Part shown: one piece after another, positions 1-5,579 of the stretch
Numbering within the stretch: position 1 is the first letter of the stretch
How the letters are laid out: the number at the start of each line of letters is the position of its first letter
Assembly: GCA_021844725.1 (NCBI GenBank)
Contig: JAKBSX010000208.1
Coordinates: 1 to 6,021 of the forward strand
Direction of reading: 5' to 3'
Source of the DNA: Actinomycetes bacterium
GTDB lineage: Bacteria > Actinomycetota > Acidimicrobiia > Acidimicrobiales > Acidimicrobiaceae
DNA length: 6,021 nt
Notes under the pieces: model-generated
Seen by the model: the letters and a program-made list of their open reading frames with translations, nothing else
What the model was told of the DNA's origin: nothing
The model's database searches: none
Translations under genes and position numbers: made by a program

Positions 1-230
1 TGCGTAGTATGAGGAGTGCAGAGAATGACGGCGTCTACGTCCTTTCTCTTCAGGACGTTCTCGTAACTAGTTTCAAAATCGCAGTTGTTTACCAGTGCAA
101 ACTTCTTGGCTTTCTCTTGCGTTCTTGTATAACAAGTAGTGAGTTTCAAGAGTTGCGTTTTCCTGAGCGCATTCTCGTGCATCGTTGACCAGTTGCCGAG
201 GCCGACCAAAGCTACGCGAAGAGGCTGCAT
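1..230 (-). CDS. Gfo/Idh/MocA-family NAD(P)-dependent oxidoreductase, N-terminal part (runs off left edge)
   Basis: The minus-strand frame is open from ATG at 230 to the window edge, giving 76 residues starting MQPLRVALVGLGNWSTMHEN. Residues 4-14 form the first beta strand and glycine-rich turn of a Rossmann fold (VALVGLGNW, G10 and G12). Residues 66-74 (DAVILCTPH) match the conserved 'D-x-V-x-x-x-T-P' strand that ends the NAD(P)-binding domain core in the Gfo/Idh/MocA family. Members oxidise or reduce sugars, polyols, inositols and similar compounds in the cytoplasm; the substrate domain lies outside the window, so specificity cannot be given. The ATG follows the stop of the M24 gene by 17 bp, with a purine-rich GGGAAGG in between that may serve as a weak ribosome binding site, so the two are probably co-transcribed. 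Family assignment is fairly firm; function is open. Confidence 0.85.
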   Translation of the reverse strand, partial: MQPLRVALVGLGNWSTMHENALRKTQLLKLTTCYTRTQEKAKKFALVNNCDFETSYENVLKRKDVDAVILCTPHTT

Positions 231-247
231 TGCCCAACACCCTTCCC

Positions 248-1480
248 TTAGTGTACTGTAGTTATTTCTTCCACAGGAAACTTAGTTATCACGTCGTGTC
301 CTGTTTCAGTGACAACGAGCATCTCCTCGATTCTCACACCAAAGTCGAACATCTTCCCATGCTGCGTCTCCAGAGCGAACACCATTCCTTCCTTGATAGG
401 ATATGGATATTCGATTGAGTTGATACGAGAAACTAGAGGAAGGTCGTAATGTGACAATCCTTGCCCATGGCCCCACAGATTTGCCGCAGCTTCCTCCTCC
501 TCTTTGTATCCCCAGATTTCCTTTGCAGTAGGAAACTGCTCTGCTATGTCTTTTGTGGTTATTCCGGGTTTAACGCTGTTTATCGCATCATAGAGCCAGT
601 CCAACGCGGCCTTGTAGTAATCCTTCTGCTCGCTTGAGGGTTGTTTGCCTATGCTGTACGTCCTGTAATAACAGGTGTGATAACCGTTCCATGCGATTAC
701 GACATCGATGAAGACCAGGTCTCCATAGCCAATGATGCGATCAGTGAAAGTCCTGTTGTTAGGCCATGTATTTGGACCAGAGCTCACGATGATAGTCTCG
801 ACAAAGTCGATTCCTCGGTGGGAATAGGCATAGTCGATAAGGTGTGCCATAACCTCATTCTCCGAGATACCGGGACGGAGAATTTTCGTTGCTTCGTAGT
901 GTATTGCATCTGCAATAATTGCCGCTGTCTTCTCAGCCTCGATTTCATCTCGGTTCTTAACGGCGCGCGCCTCATGAATTGCACTAGTTCCGTCAATGAG
1001 CTTGATGCCTACTTCTGAGAATGCCGCAATCATGTTGAAATCGACAAAGTCGGTCGCGAGCGGAAGGTCTGCTACGCCGTGTCCCTTCATCTCCTGTTTT
1101 ACATCTTTCGCGAATTTGAGGGCTTGATGCTTCGTACCTGCGCCCGAGGCTCCTTTGATCCATGTTCCATATGAATAGCGAATGTTGTCCTTCTTGATCC
1201 AAGGATTATTCCTGATCGCATGGTATCTGTTATCGCCCTGTTCGTAAAGCAGGACATCGCCGTCATTTGTAGTGAGACCGTAACGCAGCCCCGGCTTGTC
1301 CCTCGTCCACGGTGGGCCTCGTGTTCCTGTTGTGTACCTTATGTTTTCTTCATACATCGCAAGGAAAGCGCCAAAGCCGTTTTGTTTGAAATTGCGCAGC
1401 GCTCGCTCTTGCCTGTATTTCCTAACCCTATCCCAGTTGATTCGCTCCTCTGAATCAGTACCGACTATTCCGAATGACAA
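248..1480 (-). CDS. M24-family (aminopeptidase P/prolidase/DddP-like fold) metalloenzyme with a Cys at one metal-ligand position
   Basis: Numbered from TTG 1480 the protein has 410 residues: an N-terminal creatinase-like domain (about 15-170, with NIRYTTGTR near 46-54) and a C-terminal pita-bread M24 domain (about 180-400). Metal-ligand positions of prolidase/aminopeptidase P can be traced as D259 (LVFIDVV), C270 where the second Asp is expected (GYHTCYYRTY against the usual GYxxDxTRT), H338 (WGHGQG), E371 (FALET) and E385 (RIEE). Such enzymes cleave Xaa-Pro peptides, but the fold also includes creatinase and the DMSP lyase DddP, so peptidase activity is not assured. There is no signal peptide, which suggests a cytosolic protein. 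The frame stays open to TTG 1570, and only TTG codons (1570, 1480) are available as starts. 1480 is preferred because homologues as I recall them begin shortly before the INWDRVRKYR segment, a TTTTAA box lies about 26 nt upstream, and 1570 would leave only 35 bp for two divergent promoters. Confidence 0.88.
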   Translation of the reverse strand: MSFGIVGTDSEERINWDRVRKYRQERALRNFKQNGFGAFLAMYEENIRYTTGTRGPPWTRDKPGLRYGLTTNDGDVLLYEQGDNRYHAIRNNPWIKKDNIRYSYGTWIKGASGAGTKHQALKFAKDVKQEMKGHGVADLPLATDFVDFNMIAAFSEVGIKLIDGTSAIHEARAVKNRDEIEAEKTAAIIADAIHYEATKILRPGISENEVMAHLIDYAYSHRGIDFVETIIVSSGPNTWPNNRTFTDRIIGYGDLVFIDVVIAWNGYHTCYYRTYSIGKQPSSEQKDYYKAALDWLYDAINSVKPGITTKDIAEQFPTAKEIWGYKEEEEAAANLWGHGQGLSHYDLPLVSRINSIEYPYPIKEGMVFALETQHGKMFDFGVRIEEMLVVTETGHDVITKFPVEEITTVH

Positions 1481-1605
1481 ATGGTTCTCGAAATCTTCGC
1501 GCTTAAAATCTCCACTTAAGCATTCCCAAATGAAGACTAGATATTTACTGTTGCAAATGGAGAAACGCAAACTTTGTAATCATCCAAGATTGACCAAAGG
1601 AGACG
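1481..1605. promoter_or_regulatory. Divergent promoter region between the M24 gene and the first CocE-like hydrolase
   Basis: These 125 bases (35 if the M24 start is at 1570) separate two divergently read genes and must hold both promoters. For the plus-strand gene, TTGCAA at 1551-1556 and TGTAAT at 1575-1580 are 18 bp apart, a fair sigma70-like pair; the same TTTGTAAT could be an archaeal TATA box about 28 nt before ATG 1606. For the minus-strand gene, the minus strand reads GATTTTAAG about 26 nt upstream of TTG 1480, the spacing expected for a leaderless archaeal transcript. Boxes were picked by eye and neither reading excludes the other. No clear operator repeat is seen. Confidence 0.4.
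1596..1602 (+). promoter_or_regulatory. Shine-Dalgarno sequence AAAGGAG before the first CocE-like hydrolase
   Basis: AAAGGAG matches the anti-Shine-Dalgarno well but ends only 3 nt before ATG 1606, closer than usual. The next in-frame ATG (codon 4, at 1615) lies 12 nt after it, so initiation at either codon is possible. It is the only convincing ribosome binding site in the window. Confidence 0.55.
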
Positions 1606-3321
1606 ATGCCTGAGATGGTAATAGAACGCGATCTTGCATTGCAGATGGATGATGGGGTATCACTACTTGCAGACGTTTTCAGGCCGAATTCCATAGGCAA
1701 GTTTCCAGTGATCATTACGATGGGTCCTTACGGTAAGAATCTACGATATCAGGATGGATATGCTTCTCAATGGAAATGGCTCGTTGAAAGACACCCGGAA
1801 ATTTTGAATGGTTCTACCTGCTCTCACATGGCGTGGGAGACAGTAGATCCTGAGCGATGGGTACCAAGAGAATACGCGATAGTCCGTGTAGATTCGCGTG
1901 GAGCTGGAAGGTCTCCAGGAATACTAGACCCTTATTCTCCAAGAGAAACGCAAGACTTCTACCACTGCATCGAGTGGGCCGCAGAGCAACCATGGAGTAC
2001 AGGCAAGGTAGGGCTATGCGGTATCTCGTATTACGCAATAAACCAGTGGTCTGTTGCAGCGCTTAATCCGCCGCATCTAGTAGCAATGATTCCATGGGAA
2101 GGAGCGGCCGATTACTATAGAGACTTTTGCTATCACGGCGGTATACTCTGCAACGTTTTCATGGAGGTCTGGTATCAAGCTCAGGTCCTTACAATTCAAC
2201 ACGGTTTAGGTGAGAATGGTCCAAAATCTCCTTGGGTTGACGGTAAAGCCGCTGGCCCCGAGACGCTGGACCAGACAGAACTACTCGCTAATCGAGCAGA
2301 CTGGGTTTGCAACATAAAGAAGCACAGACTTGATGACGAGTTCCACAAATCTAGGTCACCTGATTATTCGAAAATCAAAGTTCCCTTTCTTTCAGCTGCT
2401 AACTGGGGGGGCTTTGGCCTTCATCCTAGAGGTAACTTCGAAGGTTTCATGCGCTCCGCATCAAGAAACAAATGGTTAGAAGTTCATGGTGGAAGGCATG
2501 AAGAAAATTTCTATCTTCCCGCTTCCGTCGAGCTACAGATGAAGTTCTTTGATTTTTATCTCAAGAGCGAGAAGAATTCTTGGGACAAAGAACCGCGTGT
2601 AATGCTGACGATTCGTCACCCAGATCATTTCGAGACACGCAATGAAAGAGAGTGGCCTCTGAAGCGAACTAAATGGACGAAAGTATTTCTTGATTCAAAG
2701 ATTGGCGCTCTGTCATGGAAGCCCGCAAAGCAACAAGGCAAGACCAAGTTCGATGCACTCGGGGACGGATTGACATTCTATTCTCAACCATTGGATGAGA
2801 GCGTGGAAATCACTGGTCCGCTGGCTGCTAGGCTGTTCATCTCTTCAAGCACTGTCGATGCAGACCTATTCCTCACATTGCTTGCATTTTCCGAGGATGG
2901 AAAGGAGGTCGAATTTCAAGGAACGCTAGATCCACACACACCGATTGCTCAAGGATGGCTACGAGCTTCACATCGAGAGCTCGACACGCGGAAATCATTG
3001 TCCTACTTGCCTTACCACAAGCACAGGACAATCAAATTGTTAAAGCCAAACACGGTTTATCCGCTAGACATCGAAATCTGGCCGACTTGTATCGTCTTGC
3101 CAGCGCATTACAGGCTCGCCCTCGAAATTCAGGGTAAGGATTTCCAGAGAAAAGTGACAGGCAGTGAGGAAAACTTCAGAGGAGTTCCGATGAGAGGCTC
3201 GGGCCCGTTCCTTCATAACAACCCTGAAGATAGACCTAAGGACGCCTTTGGAGGAATGACGACTGTCCACACCGGACCAGGAAAGGGTTCCTACATCCTA
3301 CTTCCGATAATTCCGAAGTAA
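1606..3321 (+). CDS. CocE/NonD-family alpha/beta hydrolase (X-Pro dipeptidyl-peptidase/cocaine-esterase fold), paralogue A
   Basis: A 571-residue serine hydrolase. Residues about 8-300 form the S15-type alpha/beta-hydrolase domain and about 340-565 the PepX_C beta-jelly-roll. Visible signatures are MDDGVSLLADVFRP near the start, WETVDPERW (77-85), VRVDSRGAGRSPG (93-105) and the nucleophile elbow GISYYAINQW with Ser141. The probable catalytic His is H298 in VHGGRHEENFY, and the domain ends with GSGPFLHNNPEDRP (531-544). The usual catalytic-acid site (W-Y-D in cocaine esterase) reads N266-W-G-G, without Asp. Relatives hydrolyse esters or amides such as acyl compounds, glutaryl-type amides and X-Pro peptides; the substrate here is unknown. 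There is no signal peptide, so it is likely cytosolic. The first ATG is used, after AAAGGAG; codon 4 is an alternative. It is divergent from the M24 gene and abuts paralogue B tail to tail. Compared with B, the residues around the His differ (GRHEE versus LEHWT), hinting at a different substrate. Confidence 0.93.
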   Translation: MPEMVIERDLALQMDDGVSLLADVFRPNSIGKFPVIITMGPYGKNLRYQDGYASQWKWLVERHPEILNGSTCSHMAWETVDPERWVPREYAIVRVDSRGAGRSPGILDPYSPRETQDFYHCIEWAAEQPWSTGKVGLCGISYYAINQWSVAALNPPHLVAMIPWEGAADYYRDFCYHGGILCNVFMEVWYQAQVLTIQHGLGENGPKSPWVDGKAAGPETLDQTELLANRADWVCNIKKHRLDDEFHKSRSPDYSKIKVPFLSAANWGGFGLHPRGNFEGFMRSASRNKWLEVHGGRHEENFYLPASVELQMKFFDFYLKSEKNSWDKEPRVMLTIRHPDHFETRNEREWPLKRTKWTKVFLDSKIGALSWKPAKQQGKTKFDALGDGLTFYSQPLDESVEITGPLAARLFISSSTVDADLFLTLLAFSEDGKEVEFQGTLDPHTPIAQGWLRASHRELDTRKSLSYLPYHKHRTIKLLKPNTVYPLDIEIWPTCIVLPAHYRLALEIQGKDFQRKVTGSEENFRGVPMRGSGPFLHNNPEDRPKDAFGGMTTVHTGPGKGSYILLPIIPK

Positions 3322-3352
3322 CCTAAAGATATGCATTCGAAGGAATAATAGG
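3304..3352. repeat. Imperfect inverted repeat spanning the abutting stop codons of the two hydrolase paralogues
   Basis: CCGATAATTCC (3304-3314) and GGAATAATAGG (3342-3352) are complementary at 9 of 11 positions, and an additional GAA/TTC pairing is possible inside after a 3-nt bulge. Both arms encode the shared C-terminal LPIIP of the paralogues, so the symmetry arises from their inverted arrangement. An RNA hairpin here could act on transcripts from both sides, but no U-run follows it, so a terminator role is only a guess. Confidence 0.4.
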
Positions 3353-5071
3353 CAAGAGTACTGAAGACGGATAGGCCCCGCCATAAAAGACAGTGACTTT
3401 GCCTCCGAAAATCTCGGGCGGCCTGTCTCTTGGGTCATTGTGAAGAAATGGACCAGACCCTTTTAGTTCGTTTGCGAATGTTGAAATGGTTGTCCCTTTT
3501 CCACCGTTTTCGTAGTCTTTCCCCTGTATGGTTAGGGTAATTCGGTATCCTTTTGGCAGGATAATCGATGTGGGCCAGATCTCTATCTCAAGTTCATAGA
3601 TTTCACCAGGGATTAACAATTCCCTAGTTTTGTGAGGATGATACGGCCTGAAAGGAAGGCTGAGAGAAGGATCTAACTTTCTATGAGACGCGCGCAGCCA
3701 TCCTTGAGCAAGAGGATTGTGAGGATCAAGTGCGCCTTTGAAAACAATCTCTCGCCCAGCAGGATCGAATACATGGAGCACGAGAAAGAGATCAGCGTCT
3801 ACGGTCGATGAAGAAACAAACAATCTCACTGATGAAGGACCAGTGATTTCTGTCTCCTGTTCCATGGGAGGAGTGGAGAATGTCAAGCCCGCACCATTAG
3901 GATCATACTCGTGTTTTCCAGTGTCAGTGCCAACATTCTGATTCAACGAATTTGCCGCCCCCAGGAATAGTCTTGTCCAATTTGTCCTGTTCAGCGGCCA
4001 TTCGTTTTCTCCTCTTTGCATGAAACCACCGTCGACTGTACGCAGATTCAAAAGGACTCGCGGCTGCTTCTCCCAATCATTATTATCGCCTTTCAGGTAG
4101 CGCGCGAAGAACTTTCTTTGTAGACCGAGTCCGTAACTGGTGTAAAAAAGTGTCCAGTGCTCGAGACCATGCACCTCGAGCCACTTGTTCTTTGACGCGG
4201 CGCTCATAAAGCCCTCAAAGTTGCCTCGAGCGTGCAATCCGTGTCCTCCCCAATTTGCACACGAAAGAATTGGAATGTTTATTTTGGAAAGGTCAGCCGT
4301 ACGCTCAGAATAATACTCATCTTCGAGGTAGTGACTGTAAAGGTCCTCTCCTGGGTCGGTTCTGTTTTTCGCCAATTCATCTTCTGACAATGTCTCGGGT
4401 CCGGCTACTAACTCTTCAGTGTTAGGATTCCGCTTTCCTCTTTCACCGACACCGTGTTGGACCGTTCTAACTTGCTTAGGAAACCAATTCTTCCTAAAAG
4501 TGCAGAGTATACCACCGTGGTGAGCCATATCGCGATAGAAATCAACAGCGCCCTCCCAAGGAATCATCGCGGAGAGATGAGGAGGCTGCAAAGCAGCTAC
4601 CTGCCATTGTGTGATCGCAAAGTACGAAATCCCGAGCAGTCCGATCCTGCCAGTACTCCAAGATTGTCTTGCTGCCCACTCTATGCAGTCGTGGTAATCT
4701 CTACGCTCTCTCATCGAGTACGGGTTCAGATATCCCGGGGACCTACCACAACCCCTCGAGTCTACCCTGACGCAAACATATCCTTCAGGTACCCATCTTT
4801 CTGGGTCGGCAGTTTCCCAGGAAACATATTTGGCCGTAGAGCCCGAGACAATATCTGGAAAGTCATTAATCATCATGTTCCACTGCTGTGGATAGCCTTC
4901 TTGGAATGCTAGACCTTTGGCGTAGGGTCCGTATGACATGATGACTGGGTATTTTCCATCTTTTGGTGGGCGGTAGACGTCTGCACGAAGGGATAGCCCA
5001 TCGTCCATTTTTATCTCGACATCCCAATCTATTTGCATGCCGTCGCGGATTTGGTTTTGTGCGCTGCTCAT
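3323..5071 (-). CDS. CocE/NonD-family alpha/beta hydrolase (X-Pro dipeptidyl-peptidase/cocaine-esterase fold), paralogue B
   Basis: A 582-residue protein that aligns over its whole length with the hydrolase at 1606-3321; by eye more than half of the residues match in the first 190. It shows the S15 alpha/beta-hydrolase domain (about 18-305) with ETADPERWVP, VRVDSRGCGRSPG (101-113), the nucleophile elbow GISYFAITQW (Ser149) and the probable catalytic His305 in VHGLEHWTLFY. The C-terminal jelly roll (about 345-575) ends in GSGPFLHNDPRDRP. As in paralogue A, the catalytic-acid site reads N273-W-G-G-H instead of W-x-D. The C-terminus is a few residues longer (SNAYL). Family members cleave ester or amide bonds in the cytoplasm; the substrate cannot be read from sequence. 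ATG 5071 has no ribosome binding site, but the minus strand carries ATTTATC about 29 nt upstream, compatible with a leaderless transcript. It diverges from the OsmC gene. Confidence 0.93.
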   Translation of the reverse strand: MSSAQNQIRDGMQIDWDVEIKMDDGLSLRADVYRPPKDGKYPVIMSYGPYAKGLAFQEGYPQQWNMMINDFPDIVSGSTAKYVSWETADPERWVPEGYVCVRVDSRGCGRSPGYLNPYSMRERRDYHDCIEWAARQSWSTGRIGLLGISYFAITQWQVAALQPPHLSAMIPWEGAVDFYRDMAHHGGILCTFRKNWFPKQVRTVQHGVGERGKRNPNTEELVAGPETLSEDELAKNRTDPGEDLYSHYLEDEYYSERTADLSKINIPILSCANWGGHGLHARGNFEGFMSAASKNKWLEVHGLEHWTLFYTSYGLGLQRKFFARYLKGDNNDWEKQPRVLLNLRTVDGGFMQRGENEWPLNRTNWTRLFLGAANSLNQNVGTDTGKHEYDPNGAGLTFSTPPMEQETEITGPSSVRLFVSSSTVDADLFLVLHVFDPAGREIVFKGALDPHNPLAQGWLRASHRKLDPSLSLPFRPYHPHKTRELLIPGEIYELEIEIWPTSIILPKGYRITLTIQGKDYENGGKGTTISTFANELKGSGPFLHNDPRDRPPEIFGGKVTVFYGGAYPSSVLLPIIPSNAYL

Positions 5072-5144
5072 TCTGAATATGGACTGTTATCTCAAAGATA
5101 AATCGTTTTTCAAATCATGAGATGATATGGCATAATAATCTGAT
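5072..5144. promoter_or_regulatory. Divergent promoter/operator region between hydrolase B and the OsmC-family gene
   Basis: This AT-rich, 73-bp gap serves two divergent genes. For the minus strand, ATTTATC (5103-5097) sits about 29 nt before ATG 5071 as an archaeal-type TATA box; alternatively TTGAAA (5113-5108) and GATAAC 16 nt further on read as sigma70 boxes. For the plus strand, CATAAT at 5131-5136 with TTTTCA at 5107-5112 is a weak bacterial-type pair. Two symmetric elements overlap these boxes: the hyphenated palindrome ATCAT-GAG-ATGAT (5114-5126) and the 7-bp inverted repeat CAAATCA (5111-5117)/TGATTTG (5141-5147). They are candidate operator sites for a dimeric regulator controlling both genes. 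Confidence 0.4.
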
Positions 5145-5579
5145 TTGCATAAAATCGATAGAAGGAATTTGCCCGTAGTCAGTTCACACTGGGAAGAAGG
5201 ACAAAAGGATGTCAAGGTTCACTCCAGATCATTCACTTTGATTATTGACCATCCGCTGGATCAGAGGGGAACAGACCTCGGTCCCACGCCATCTGAGACC
5301 TTGCTCTCTGCTCTTGCCGGTTGCTTTACTGGCACAATGCTCCCAATCGCAAGAGCCATGAACATACCTTTGACGAAAATAGACATAAAATTGACAGCAA
5401 CAAAAGGAGAAAAGGAATACGAGAGCCTTAGATCAATCCACTTGGAAGTGAAACTTGACCCAAGACTTCAGGACAGAGGAAAGTTCGAAAGGCTGGTCGA
5501 ACAAACTAAGCGAAACTGCACCATTTCCAACACTCTATCTCATTCCCCAGAAATAACAATCTCTCAGTCAGGAAGCTAG
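5145..5579 (+). CDS. OsmC/Ohr-family protein (OsmC-like, probable thiol peroxidase)
   Basis: A 144-residue protein of the usual OsmC length. Residues about 11-35 are the N-terminal beta strands. DLGPTPSETLLSALAGC (44-60) is the family signature leading into the central helix and carries the first redox cysteine, C60. The second, C125, lies in KRNCTISNTL. Both cysteines are kept, so a thiol-dependent peroxidase acting on organic or hydrogen peroxide in the cytosol is plausible, although many YhfA-type relatives have no proven role. No ATG or GTG is usable: an in-frame stop at 5136-5138 limits the frame, leaving TTG 5145 or TTG 5169. The latter has GAAGGA just 2 nt before it and would give 136 residues. 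The gene is divergent from hydrolase B and overlaps the amidohydrolase gene 3' to 3' by 12 bp. The family is well supported; the exact start and substrate are not. Confidence 0.88.
   Translation: MHKIDRRNLPVVSSHWEEGQKDVKVHSRSFTLIIDHPLDQRGTDLGPTPSETLLSALAGCFTGTMLPIARAMNIPLTKIDIKLTATKGEKEYESLRSIHLEVKLDPRLQDRGKFERLVEQTKRNCTISNTLSHSPEITISQSGS

Noticed and set aside
185..418. 77-codon plus-strand frame across the left operon junction
   Set aside because: It overlaps the start of the oxidoreductase gene and the end of the M24 gene, both with strong homology on the other strand.
641..1018. 125-codon open frame on the plus strand
   Set aside because: It lies wholly antisense to the conserved M24 domain, has no family signature and is best explained as a shadow of that gene.
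248..1480. Calling the M24 protein a DMSP lyase (DddP) or Xaa-Pro aminopeptidase by name
   Set aside because: It resembles both in fold, but it lacks two of the Asp metal ligands of DddP and one of aminopeptidase P, so a specific activity name is not supported.
4454..4912. 152-codon open frame on the plus strand
   Set aside because: It is antisense to the nucleophile region of hydrolase B; the translation is low-order and has no recognisable motif.
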